A stretch of 64,000 nucleotides of DNA from Brienomyrus brachyistius (Eukaryota; Chordata; Actinopteri; Osteoglossiformes; Mormyridae), in NCBI RefSeq assembly GCF_023856365.1, contig NC_064534.1:11180536-11244535 (forward strand), given 5' to 3'. The position numbers and the translations under genes were made by a program. The stretch's first letter is position 1, and each line of letters starts with the position of its first letter. Positions 34,931-47,725 of the stretch are shown here, one piece after another. The notes below the pieces were generated by a model. The model was not told the DNA's origin and made no database searches. It saw nothing but the letters and a program-made list of their open reading frames with translations.

Positions 34931-37900
34931 TGAGTTTTCCAGCACAGTGAAAGTCAGTAAACACCTCTTCCTGAGCACCAGCTTCTGAGCTTAGTACCCC
35001 CCTCTCCTCCCACCAATCACTTGATTACTGCAGAGAGCCTGTGCTCTGGGTTATTGGGTGAGGTAGTGAATGTGTTTCTAGAGACTCCCACAATCCATTG
35101 ACCTTTCCCAGAGGTTTTCTATCAAACGTTAGTCCTTTAGAAACTGGCCTTGTTTTTATCGAACTGTACCAAATGCATCAGAAGGGCCCAAAAAAATTTA
35201 GGAAAATATCCTTGAGACACAAAAGCTCGCACAAAGCTTGGCCACACAAATAATCCAACGTAAATGTCAGGAGGAATTGCGACAACTGGGTGAATAACAG
35301 CCTGACTGAGAAAAAGAAAAAAACAAACTGTATCAGAATTTGACAGCAAAGCATGTATGAAAAGAAGTTTGGTCTTGTGAGAATGACACATACAGTAAAG
35401 CTCAGCCATTATTACTCGACTCAAGCAAGATCAAAAGTGCATTTATGACCGTCTCTGATGAGGATAACACTGCAGTGACACCCACCCAAGCTGGTTATCC
35501 GGTTATCATGGGCATGGGTTTGACATCACAGGGAGTGAACGTTTAGTTTTTTTTCTTCTCTTTTTTGAAGTATTAACATCGTGTGAGGCATCTTTCTTTT
35601 AGAAAAGTGTCTGTGAGGTAGGGCAAGTTCAAAAGGCTAACCTAAACTGGGTCACTGAGAAATGCGCACAGACCCGGTAGAAGCCGAATACATTTCCACT
35701 GAATGCATTTCACGTGTATTTTTCAGAAATGAAATGTTTTCTGTCTCTGTTGTGTGAATGTAGGACAGGACTGTGGATGGTTGATCAGTGATGATCAGGC
35801 CGCTGCCGTCGATGTGTCACAGTTGGCCCTGTTCCTTAGTGTTTATCCCATAATGCTCAGTGCATTCGTATTACTTCTGAAGACTATTGGGAAGTGAAAC
35901 CATAATAAGTAGGTAACTAGCTTTAAAACACTTTCTTGGCGGTGGCTTGCAGGTTATTAAGGGGTACACCCGCTGACACACAGCAATCTGGCACCTATTA
36001 ATTATTTTTCTTCACAGTGGAGTCATTTCCTTTGTGGCCAATTAGCGAAGGTTTGGAACGGACGACACTTTGGGGCATAATCAACCGACTTGTGACAAGT
36101 GAAATAAATACTCATGGCCTGCAAGGGAACCTTAAGATGGCGTGTTTGTTATGAAAAAAGTGCAATTGGTATGCAATTAAGAAGGGATTATTTCTTTATG
36201 AGGACAAGAGTGGGATAAAGAAGAAGAAACATTTTAATGTCAGTCAAGGTTCTCCCCAGTGATCCTTAGACTTTTTTCCCCAAATATGGCAAAACAATTT
36301 CCGTTTTCTAATTTGACTTTAAACCTTGAGCATCTGCATTCTAATGAAGCAACTGTACCAGTAAAGGAAGGAGCTTGCCCAGCTTTTTAATGTGCGTTTG
36401 GTGCTGAGAATCACATTGTTTTCCTGTCGGACTGAAGAAAGCTTTTAATTTTCTTTTATATAAAATGCATTTTAATCTGCCATTGTGGATGATCGCAAAG
36501 GTGTTTGCTGGAGGCTCTGAATAAATGGAATGTTCTGTGCCAGGCAGGAGGGGCTTTCTGGGGAAATCGACAGCGTTGATGTTGTGGCCTCATTAAAGAC
36601 GTGATGGTGCTCTGTGTAAGGGGCCAGCCGGTTTAGGGCGGTCCGAAGTTGCCTCCCCAATCACTACTACCTGCAGGATTTATGAATTATGAATAATGTG
36701 TTGCCCTAAAGATCAGCGACTTCAGCCAAGGAAACTAATCAAACTCCTGGCTAGACTCCAGGGGCTGATGTCATTCATCTTGTTGAGTGTTTCTGAATCC
36801 TGTTCCTCGGGGACCCCTGCCTGTGCTGGTTTTTATTCTAGCCGAGCTCTTAATTATGAGGCCTGTTCAAGGAGTTGATTGAATCATGATTGTGCTTTGA
36901 TGTACTTTAGCATTCATTGAGTCACTTTTGAATGTTAATTCTGTGGGTTAGTGTGTGTTAAGAGTCCTTGGAGATGCTGTAGATTATCAAGGGTACATTA
37001 GGTACCTGTTGCTGATTGATTTGATCTGGTTTACCTTAATGTTTTTTCTTCAGTTTGAGCAATGGTTCATATTATATCTAAATCTTTAATGTGTTTTGGG
37101 CTCCCAAACTCTCAGTCTCTTGTTTCATTGCATCATTATTAATCAGAGCTGGCCTCCAATCTCGAGATCCTAACACTTCATGGTTGCTGTATCAATTTAA
37201 AAAATTGATAGGTTGCATGGTATCTACAGCCCGTATTGCTTTTTTCTTCCCACATATTACACCTTGGACTTTTAATCACCTTGGTATTACGTGCACTCCA
37301 TATTTCCAGTGACCGTGGACGGCCATGTGCTTGATAGTATCAAGACCCATGACTGAGAACTTGAGAAAAGACAGAAAGCCTGAGAAGAAACAAGAGAGAA
37401 AATTAAACTGTCTTGCTGAGGAAGGCATGTGTCTGAGAGCTTGAAGCTGAAAGCCTGGTGGTACAATACCAAGGGCATGTAAAGGGCTTGTGTAATGGAC
37501 CTCTCCTCGGGGAGAAGGGCCAAAGTTATCCTAGCGAGATCGCTACACAGCCACTTCACACTGCGCCTGTGCAGGACACTCACTGAATGACAGCTCCTCA
37601 AGTTAAAAGGGTCTCCCTATGGCAAAGTTTGGTTATCCAGGGTTATTCCACCTCGTGATCAACCCAGTCTCTGATATGTACATAATACTCAAAAATATGT
37701 AGCAACATACACTCGGGGAAACATGCAAATTTAACAAACTTAACTGTCAACATTTTCCAGTGGTTATACCTTTTTGCTTAAAGGTACATTCCGTCAAGGT
37801 TGTTTCTGGATTCTTCTCCCCCCTCGTGTGTTTTAGCTCCAGGGACAGTCTGACCCCGCTTTCAATAGTACATCATTTTGGCTGGAAATGACTACTACGT

Positions 37901-40900
37901 AATTAAATTGTCAATTAATTCAGCAGAATATCAGCTAGATTGTTTTCATATTAATTGATTGTTTATGGCATTTACTGACTTGCGTGGGGTGACTAATCAT
38001 TGCTGTCATTAATCAATAAGCAGTGAATTGACTGAACGCAGGTGCGGTGCCGCTGTAGGGCCTCACGTTAGTCACCATTTGGCCCATTTTAAAACCAGCC
38101 ACAGGTTTTTCATGTGCATGTTCAGCGTCATCTCGTGTTTCCGCGGTAGAGTGACGGTCAGGCCATCTTTAAAAAAAAAAATCCCAGAAATGTGGGAGGC
38201 GATGGCGAGCAATATAATCAGCTGTCTGCGAAGCTGAACCTCAGAAAGTACCGTTAAGAGCGTCTTAAGTACCACACGGTGCTTCTGTGCTTTGGTTACT
38301 GATTACCACAGTATGGATGTCTGGGTAACGTACTTCTGTTTGAAGATGGTTGGTTATTCATATCCACACCTTTCTCCCCCTAGCTGTAATCTGGACATTT
38401 AAAAGTACAAATTTTGGGTTTGCCCTTTTATCGATTTATACTACATATCTTACCATCTCAGTGCCTTGGGTGCAAAGATTAGGACGAGAATGTCCAGCGG
38501 CTTCAGTAGCATGAGAGAATGCCTGGAACCACCCTTTGTCCTCTGATGCTTGAGCAGAGCCAGTGTGGGTCCAGTGGGATGGCGATTATCATTCCGTCTG
38601 CATTACTCTCCTTAATGGGATTCATTAGCCAATCATTCTGCGTAATAATGTCTGCGATTTTGTGACAATAAGTGGCTAATCGTGCCAGAGGACGTGTTTG
38701 CGAGATGCCATCTTCAATCATCCTAGCACATTGACATAATCCACGTGAAGTCATCACGCTCATGCTGTGGTCAGGCTGGGGCTTGACCTTCTTGTGCTGA
38801 TTTGCTGCCTGGGCACCTCCATATGAGAGCAGTCTGGCCACCTCCATATGAGAGCAGTCTGGCCACTGCAGAGTGAGAGTTCAGCTTCCTTAAGGCTTGC
38901 TGTGGGTGCATGCTGGGGTCCTGCCAAGTCACTCCACACAGGGCTGCTGGCTGTGGCTGAGTGAACTGGGACAAACTGCGAGATCTGACTAAACCAGAGT
39001 ACTACGGCATACAGTGACTGTTTTCGAAGCGTGAGCCAGAGGTAAAATTCTTCTGAAGGAAATAAATCCCCAGAAATCAGACAGTGTGTTTTGTTGGGAG
39101 CTGAGATCAGTTACATGGCTAGAAGGAGTGCATCAGTGTGAAGAGACCGGAATTGAAATGTTCGGCGATTATCATTAATTGCAGGTGCATTAGTGTCTGG
39201 TTTCCACCCATATTCCCAGCTTTATCCTGTGTGTTCAATTCCTTTCATTATCCTCCTTCACGTGTGCCGAATTTTCATGCTACTTTATTTGTTCCATGAG
39301 TCTAATTTGTTTCTTTCCATTAACATATTTATCTCACCCCCCTCCCCCCCAATTTTCACTCCAGTTCTTCCGAACTCGGTATCAGACATACGTGTCTGTA
39401 GCTCCCTGCATGGCTGCCCTGATGCTCCAATAGCTGGATGCTTCCCCCCTTCCACTCATTCCCAATCTCCCGTGGCAGAGCAGTGCTAATTACGTCTTAG
39501 CACTGAGCCCCCCCATCCCAGCCCCCCTCCCCCTCCCACCGCCCCACCCACGGGCAAGTAGATAACATTGCTCTGACTGGCACTGCTGTCTGCGCACTGG
39601 AAATGGTGCCACTTATGGCTCTGACATCCAGGAGCAGTGGGGCCATGAGCTGGAGGAAGTGCTTGTTTACCGGCTGAAATGCCGAAATTCCTCCAGTTCA
39701 AACCATGAAAAACAAGCGAATGCGATTTTCCAGCAGAACTAGTGCCATTCTCTAAAAAAAATAAAAATGTTCCCCCCATTCTCTGGATGCAATAGGAGCT
39801 CGCAGCAGACTGGGAAGGGGTGGGTCCAGGGTCCAGCTGGGTGTGGATGAGAGGCTGAGAGGCGAAGGCGGTCCTGCCCCACGGACACAAATGCTGGCGG
39901 CCCTGGCGTGAGGCTTTGTGGCGTGGGATGAAATATGACCTCGGCCTGTGCATGATGCTCACTGATGGTCCCCATCCATCACCTCTCCCGCCTGTCGGCA
40001 AGGAGGTGCAACCAGTCTCTGAACGGTACTGGGGGGGTATGGGGGGGGGGTGGTTATCTCTAAACCCTCAGCAGCCTACATAGGGACGCAGGTGGGGACA
40101 GAATGATACAGCCTTCAGAGAACCATATTCCATGTCCACAAAACACAATCTGTTAGACAAGATTTTACCCCTGTCAGACAGACCACAGACAAAGAGAACC
40201 GCCCCCGTACGCATCAACGAAACCCAAAGCAGGATGGTGGAGATTAATACCCAGAGGGCCTCTGCTATTTATAGGCTTATTGATTAGTCTCCTGTACAGA
40301 CACCTCAAACTCACGCTCTTATCTGAAAATCTCGCTGTGTGTTTCAGGAATGTTCTGTGGCTGCCTTTTCATTTTAATCTCCGTGTGGAAGCGTGTGCAT
40401 TTAATGAGCGCGGCGATTCAGCTGCGGTTGTGCTTTTGGTACCATGCGCCTGCCTGATATATGGCCACATTCAACATATTTTACTGAAATATATTAAGAT
40501 CTTGCATGTGCCGTTGCTAGGTTTATATTTTCCATTTTTCCCAACGCCGCCGGTCATCTGTAGTACCTTTAGTAGTGCTATATTTTGGCTATACTAGTAT
40601 TTTTTTATTAGACATATTTTAAATATGTGAGTAGCTCTCAGAAATGCATGCAGCTTTTTCACGCATTCAGTAGATTCTGTAAGAACCGGATTTTTTACTT
40701 ATTCCACTGAATTTTAACCTGCGTCGCAACACAATTATTGCTTGATCAGCAAAATTAATCAGCAATTAATCAGCAAAATATGTTGTTCCTCACGTTGACT
40801 GTTTTTGGATCCTGCAGAGAATAGCACACTCTTCTGTGTGGAGCGTTCGTGCTGTGCCCCAGCGCGGCCTACCTTCCAGCACCGCATCGGGCGAACAAAC

Positions 40901-42656
40901 GCTGATATCGAGTGCTACTCCGGCTAGTGGCTGATGTACACAAGCCCTTTCCCCCATGATAAATTACGCTTCAAGAACAGGCGTTTTAGGAAACGTGGTG
41001 CTAAATGTGGATGTTAGATACACAAATTACCCTCCCTTTTAAAAGAAGACTGATAAATGTTAGCAGCGACTCAGATACGTCTATGGGTACCAGGCGTGAA
41101 TCCCACACACGCCAGTAAATGTTTTAAATGGGTTTGGTGTTTAGAGGTAATGTTATTACAAGGATCTCTCCCCCCCATATGAGGGTTTAATTTCTGATGT
41201 GTAAGTATTTCGTAAAACCGCCTATCTCATTGCACCACTATTCTTAAAATGCTATTAAACATCTGCAATTCTCCAGGTCATCAATTATGTCACATTTCAG
41301 TGTGACCAGTCCTCTGTGATAAGTCCTCTGGAGGCTGCCAGCAAGTATTTCTTTGTGACGACGCAGGCTAGCTACCTACTTCCGTGGCATGGATAGCTAG
41401 CTAACAGGCTTGTATTTGACCCAAACATTTTACAGGAACTAAGAAAACGTGCTACAATTTTATGTTTTTGCAAAGACCAAGCCCTAATTGGGTAACAATT
41501 GAAACAGCAGAACCTGTACATTGAAAGCCCCAGTGTGTTTTGCTGTATGCAGTAGTACTGTGAGTCACAGTGGGGGGGGCAGGGGGGGGGGGGTTGCTAA
41601 GTGCAGCCACATTTTGCTGGCATTCCTAATTGGTACTGTTGGTTGGCATGCCAGGTAGGTCAGGGGTAAATCTGCGTCATTTACCCATGACTTCTGAGAC
41701 ATCATGTGTCAGTGTCACTTTAAGGGTTCGTCTACGTTTGGCGGTTTTTCTGTTATTCATAATTCCCTCTTGAGGTTCCCTCTGTTCTGACACGCTCATT
41801 AGCCGCTCTGGTAATAAATATTCTCAGGCTGTTTATCTAAACTGTTGTCTTGTCAAGAGTCTTTACATATTGTTAGTAAATTTACCTACGTGCCTAATGA
41901 GGGTAATCAGTAACCGGCTAGATTAGAGGATACTAAGTATGTATAGACTGCTATGCCATTAGCTCGTCAGTCGTTATTGATGTGAGGACTCGTTAGACCC
42001 ATTTTATCTTCTCATGATGCCCAGTTTGTTCACTCCAGTCACCGGCCTAAAGTCACATGACCCCAGGTCTAATATACCTCACCAGATTACGGTGTGTATT
42101 GCATGTGGAGAGATGGGATTTTTTTCCCTGAACTGAAAAGAACAGTTTTGACATTTCTTCCCCCATTTCATTCTTGACGGTTCAGAACTACATGCTTTGG
42201 GCAGAATGCAAGAATAGAAAGTAAAAAAAATGTTGGTTCTGCTGAGATGTAACTGATTCTGTGCAAAATCCATTTCTATGCCCAGGGTCATTCTCTGTTA
42301 ACTAAAGCGAGCACTTTGTCATGAATATCATGTTTTCTCTGTGGGCGCATTTCTGTTGTTTGTATGCGAGATTGTCCACCTCTGGTGTGCACGTGGTTTG
42401 CTGCTCGGAAATGGCACAGATAGCATCAGAGAGGGAACGGAGTTTCAATGGCTTGGTGCTGGGCTACATTAAACATAAAGCCACATGACTCACGATTCAT
42501 CGTGCTAATCCATGACATGGATTTTTTAAAATGCAAATTAATGGAATTTCTGACACTTATAAAAAGCAAACAAACTGCTAGATAATGGCTTTTATATTTA
42601 TTTTTTAGGATTTTTATGTCCCCTGATTGCTACAGTGTCATTATAGCTCCTGGGAG
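34931..42656. other. Intron sequence, mostly unique
   Basis: No exon recognised. Noted items: a half-copy of an inverted-repeat element at about 36785-36900 (CTGTTCCTCGGGGACCCCTG, related to the element at 50469); a 27-bp direct duplication at 38815-38868 (CACCTCCATATGAGAGCAG...); G/C homopolymers at 40029-40052 and 41572-41593; and repeat-free AT-rich blocks at about 35990-36130, 37880-38035 and 38590-38700 that may be regulatory. The 39486-40001 minus-strand open frame is in GC-rich sequence without a domain. Confidence 0.4.
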
Positions 42657-42892
42657 TTTTGCTTGCACAAAAATCTTCTGAGGGCAGAAGGAAAAATGAT
42701 TGGTTCAAAGAGATAACCAATCAGATTGTAGAGGAGGTGGGTCCAAGCGACTAGAGGAGGCGAAACCAACAAATCAGATGTCTTGATCCTGCCTCCTCTA
42801 GTTGCATGGACCCACCGCCTTTATACTCTAATTGGTTATCTGAACCAGTCGTTTTTCCTCCTGTCCTCAGAAAATTTTTGTGTAAGTAAACC
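42657..42892. mobile_element. Fold-back element, 236-bp near-palindrome
   Basis: The left arm (42657-42761: TTGCACAAAAATCTTCTGAGG ... GACTAGAGGAGGC) is matched in reverse complement by the right arm (42791-42892: GCCTCCTCTAGTTGCATGG ... CTCAGAAAATTTTTGTG). The arms are about 100 bp each with about 85-90 percent pairing by eye, separated by about 29 bases. The structure fits a fold-back MITE. No coding capacity. I could not find a clear target-site duplication. Confidence 0.75.
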
Positions 42893-45354
42893 TCGCATGA
42901 ATGTCTCCTTAGACTTGTGAAGATTAATGTTGTAGACGGTTTAATGCCAGTGTAATATAAAGCAAACTTTCATGTGGCTTTTGGTGTTTGATAAATCGGT
43001 GGTACTTTAAAATGAATGGCTATTCTATTTTTAAAAAGAACACAATGGCCAAATCATTAGAAGCATTGAGTAAATCATTCGGAATCTAGTTTACCTTGAA
43101 AATTCCGGATCTCTGGATGTGTTTTTAATGGATGTGTGTAACAGCTGGGTAATGTTTAGTTCATCCAGGGTGAGGCTTCATTCCCAAATGGAGATGGTTC
43201 ATCTGGCACCATGGGAAGGCCATCAGCATCGGCCGCACGTCGTCACCAGCTGCTCTGAGGATCGCGGCTCTGCAGCCCTACAGGCTGTCAGTCAGCGGCC
43301 TGGTTCTGCTGTTTAATTAAGATCCGTGGCGAGACCCTCACAGGCAGCCTGGCAGACTGACCTCCGGGGGCCTCTGAGCTGCTGTTTCTGCAGTCGTTCC
43401 AGGTTTTCAGGGTCACTCTCCCGTCCTGCGCTAGATAACACTACGAGGAGCAGCCAAGGCGGGTTCCCCCTCTGGAAAATTCCCGCCCTTATCTAACCAC
43501 ACCCACCACGCCTTTTGACCTCCCCGGTTGAGCCTTCTCCCGATTCTGAGATATTCCCACATAATGCTCCTCAAGGCACTTTGATCTGCAATCTGTACAC
43601 CAAGTAGCTCCATGTACAAGCTTGCAGTGACGCCTGAACTTTAATAACAAGGATACAATTAATTGTTTTGTTTGTTTGTGCCTTGCTGTTATTTAATAAA
43701 AATCAAGGGGACATCAGGGACATATTAAACACACAAGAATGAGGGGGCCTTATTGTTTACAGTTGTCAGCAATCAAAGCATAAGTACCTCGTCAGGCTGG
43801 ATCAATGAAGTGCAGAGCTCTGCGAGTCACAGGGACAGGGGTTGTGAAGAAGCGGCCCATCCAAAGTGGAACATCACATGGGTACATGATTTGGAATTAA
43901 TGCCTCCTCTTGGGAGGCCTGGCGTATTTGATCCTGCTCCTTATGTTTTCCAGTTCAGCACTGGCAATCTGTTCAGCGCCGGCTGGCCCTGTGACATCGC
44001 TGGTGTTTTTTTTTTTTTTGCCTCGGACATGCTGAGCCCGGTGTGACATGTTGCATCTGTGCCTAATGACACCCGTTTAGCAGTGACTGAGGCCCCCGAT
44101 GGGGCGGATTAGAGGTGCCTGAAACTGTGATAGGACACAGTGGCGATAAATTAAGCACTGCGAGTGTGTTCAGGGGTGGGACCACAGGAGCTCCAGCTCC
44201 AGCTGATAGCTGATTGGCCCCCTCTTCTGTCACTCACTGACCCGAAACATATAATTGGCTAATGATTAGGTTGGTCCTCCTGTAAGCCCTTCTTATGCCT
44301 TATACCTTAAAAAACATATTAGAATCAATCCTACAACTCTGTATGCCCTTGCCTGCTCTGTTGGGAGGGTGGGGGGGAGGGGGGTCACACACACCTGCAA
44401 GGTCTACCCAGAGCACAGCAGTTGGAACTGTGATAAAGCTACACAAAGCATGTTCCTATAACTAAATCCCTTCGAAGAAGAAAAGATCATACAAAAGACG
44501 AAAATAGCAGTGGCAGGCGGGTTCTCTGTGTCTTTTTTTAGCCTGCTGTAATAGCACTCAGTGCCCCCCCGCCAGACTAAATCTGCAGATGCTTGTGTTT
44601 GAATGCCGAAATGAGAAACATCAGCTTGGAGGCCTGAGTAAACAGCGGCTCCAGGGGCTGGGTGTGTATGTCACGGCTTTGCCTGCACTGAGTTCGTAGA
44701 AAGTTCCGGTCTATTCCTGGGGACTCGCCATATATTATCTATTATCAGCTTCTGCAGTTTTTTTTTAATTATTAAAAATGTTACTGGCATTCGAAGGAAT
44801 CTGTGTTTCCTCACATTCATTACAATGCAAAACCTCTATGAGAAATGATGGGAGGCCATTGAATTAATTATGCTTTGGATATTTAATAACAAACTTTTGG
44901 CAAAATGTTGAATGATTCCAGAGACTCCTGCTTCCACCCACTACGCTTCTTGGAAGCTTTTTACAAACTGTCTTTCGTTAAAAAAAAACGTGTTTCCTTT
45001 GTTCTCATTTAATCTGGTCTTTGGCTGAAATCCATTGTCTTCTGAAGTAGTTTTCAGTAGTTATGTTAACACTTACTGATGTTCCTCTCGATTTTTATTT
45101 GCTCGGATCATACTCGCTGTCGTGTCGCTGAAGAGAATATTACTGAGCGGACCTTTTTGGCAGTCCTTTAAAAATGGAAATGTCTATGTGCAATTGTTAC
45201 TCTTTATTTCCTCGACAAAGCAGGTAAAAATACAATGTTTTTTTTTCTAATTTTGAGGTTGGGGGTGGTATTTCCACAATGTGTGCTTCTCAGGTAACAC
45301 TCAGACATGCACTATATGCCCAGAAGGTATGATAGTTCTCAGACATGTGCACTC
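42893..45354. other. Intron sequence, no gene seen
   Basis: No exon or mobile element recognised. The block 43150-43520 is GC-richer. G-rich tracts at 44370-44384 and a T run at 44008-44019 are simple sequence. Confidence 0.4.
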
Positions 45355-45589
45355 ACACTCACACTCACACACACACACACACACACACACACCCATGTTT
45401 GTATTCATATCATTGTGGAGACCATCCATTCATTTCTGTAGGAAAAACCCTAATCCCAAAAATGACGACCTTAACAGGTACCCAGTTCTAACCTTAATCA
45501 TGAGTAACTAAGCAAAATATGAGAAAATGGTCCCCACTACGTCAAAAGAACAGGTTTTTATCAAATTGTGGGGGGGCTTTTGTGGGACG
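45355..45589 (+). repeat. CA-coupled dispersed repeat, copy D
   Basis: A CACTCACACTCACAC lead-in and (CA)n (45366-45392) are followed by CATGTTTGTATTCATATCAT, TGTGGAGACCATCCATTCAT, AATGACGACCTTAACAGG and a shortened tail with GGTTTTTATCAAATTGTGGG. It joins directly to the next CA-based array. This is the most diverged and shortest of the four copies. Confidence 0.7.
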
Positions 45590-46222
45590 CACACACACAG
45601 CACACATACGCTGACACACACATACACAGACACCACGCATATGCTGACACACACACACCACGCATACGTTGACACACAGACACACCACGCATACGTTGAC
45701 ACACATATACACACACACACCACGCATACGTTGACACACACATACACACACCACGCATATGCTGACACACACACACCACGCATACGTTGACACACACACA
45801 CACCACGCATACGTTGACACACACATACACACACCACGCATATGCTGACACACACACATACACACACACCACGCATACGTTGACACACACACACCAAGCA
45901 TACGTTGACACACACATACACACACCACGCATATGCTGAAACACACACATACACACACACCAAGCATACGTTGACACACACATACACACACACGCATACG
46001 TTGACACACACATACACACACCACGCATATGCTGACACACACACACCATGCATATGTTGACACACACATACACACACACCACGCATACGTTGACACACAC
46101 ACACACATACACACCATGCATACACTGACACACACACACCACGCCTACGTTGACACACACACATACACACCATGCATACACTGACACACACACACACACC
46201 ATGCATACGCTGACACACACTA
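45590..46222 (+). repeat. CA-based higher-order tandem array
   Basis: About 20 repeats of CA runs alternating with a short non-CA word. The word has subtypes CACGCATACGTTGA, CACGCATATGCTGA, CAAGCATACGTTGA and CATGCATACACTGA, mixed along the array. Alternating purine/pyrimidine content makes Z-DNA plausible. The three long minus-strand open frames here (up to 239 codons of Cys/Val/Met/Trp repeats) are artefacts. Confidence 0.93.
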
Positions 46223-47504
46223 TAGCAAGCATGTGCTCAGCCTTCCAGGTCAGTTGATTCACATGTGAATCATAACCCATGTCAGACTCAGACTGTAATC
46301 TCTGATATTACCTGCATCCAGGAAGAGTATTTTTATGGAAATCTCAGGCGGTGGTGGGCAACCACCATTGCCATCCAGCTCCTGATGACTCCGATCCAGA
46401 TATTGGTTCATTCCATGCCGGATTTGCCACTCTGCGTGACTCTGTTTAGTTGCGTAAATCCAAGACGTCTCAACAAACATCCCCAGTGGGACTGAACTGT
46501 TTCATCTTGGGCTTTTAAAAGAAGAGTGGGTTTTAATTACCATTGCGCGAAACCGGCGTTTTCCCAAAAAACATCAGAGGTGGCTGCCGGCTTGCCGGGG
46601 ACGGGTTGGTCGCGGCTCGCACTTGGGAACAAAGCCGCGACGTCCTACAGGTTTTGGACGGAACTTTAATATGGGCCCGTTCCCTTGGCCCGACACTGCA
46701 CATTCCCGTCGTGCAGTGCCAGCTGCCAGCAGTGGGGGCTGCGTCCCCCCTCCAGGCAGTGATTAACTTCAGTGCCTGCTGCACGGCTCACTACTAGAGT
46801 CACACAGCGGAGTGGTAGCCGTATAAATAAAAGGAGCTCACAACAGCTGGCCCTGTGTCCACTGGCGGAATTATCGGCAGTGCAGCCAATGCAGTCGCGC
46901 TGGGGCCCACAGAAACGGGGGGGCATACAGGAGGCCATTGGGCTCTTCACGGGGAGCATCAGGAGGCTATTGATCTATTCGTTTAAATGACCAAAGCGTG
47001 TTACATTACATTATGAATCTGTCTTGCCCAGAGTGTCCAGTTTTTCATTTGTTTAAGGATATAAACGTCCATATGGTGTATATTAAGGATATTTCACGCT
47101 GTTTTCGTGCACAGACACACGTCCAGAAATGAAGAGGGGTCCGCCCCCCTTCCCAAAATAAAATTTTAAGAAGTTTAGACCAATGCCTGAGTCCCACGGA
47201 GCAAGGCAGCGGTGAGCAGCAGAAACGATACGGAAAGCCGGGAATACGGTCCCGATTTGAGCATTTTGTCGTTTAACCTTTCTGTGCAAACATAATACTT
47301 ATAAAATCATTACAGCACCGTAACGATGCTGCTCGAAGCTTTCGCATCCTGCTCGTTAATGATCACGCTGGTGGTCCAAAAATGGCCTTCACATTATTAA
47401 TACAAATCATCAGGTTTGAAAGCAGACTGATGACCTACAGTAGGAGCTCCGAGTTCTTCTCGCAGGAAATAAATAAACGCAGCAAATATTAGTAGGTTTG
47501 GCCT
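46223..47504. other. Intron sequence, no gene seen
   Basis: No exon recognised. GC-richer at 46540-46960 with open frames on both strands but no domain or splice context. Confidence 0.4.
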
Positions 47505-47725
47505 CCCGCTCTGCACGCTGGAGTACTATGTGCTCTCCCTGCATTTACTTTCCTCCCACAGTTCAATGATATGCAGTTAGGTGAATCGGTACCTCAGAAT
47601 TACCAATGCCGTGCCGTTTGCCCGAGCGCATGCCCTGCGATAGATCGGGATCCCATTCAGTGTCTACTCCGGGACAGGCTCCAGGCACGCTGCAACCCCA
47701 GGTATTGATAGCAGATGGATTAGTC
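47505..47725 (+). repeat. Decayed SINE-like repeat fragment
   Basis: Words TTTCCTCCCACAGTTCAATG, ATGCAGTTAGGTGAATCGGT, GCCCTGCGATAGATCGGGAT and GGGACAGGCTCCAGGCACGC follow the same order as the body and tail of the SINE at 9725/20542 read on its own strand. The end reads GCAGATGGATTAG. An old, mutated copy lacking the tRNA head. Confidence 0.6.

Noticed and set aside
34488..34978. Three overlapping - strand repetitive frames
   Set aside because: 39-bp minisatellite whose length is a multiple of three.
39486..40001. 171-codon - strand frame
   Set aside because: GC-rich low-information sequence, overlaps another frame, no domain or splice support.
45508..46280. Three overlapping - strand frames of up to 239 codons
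   Set aside because: Read-through of the CA-based tandem array; cysteine/valine/methionine repeats only.
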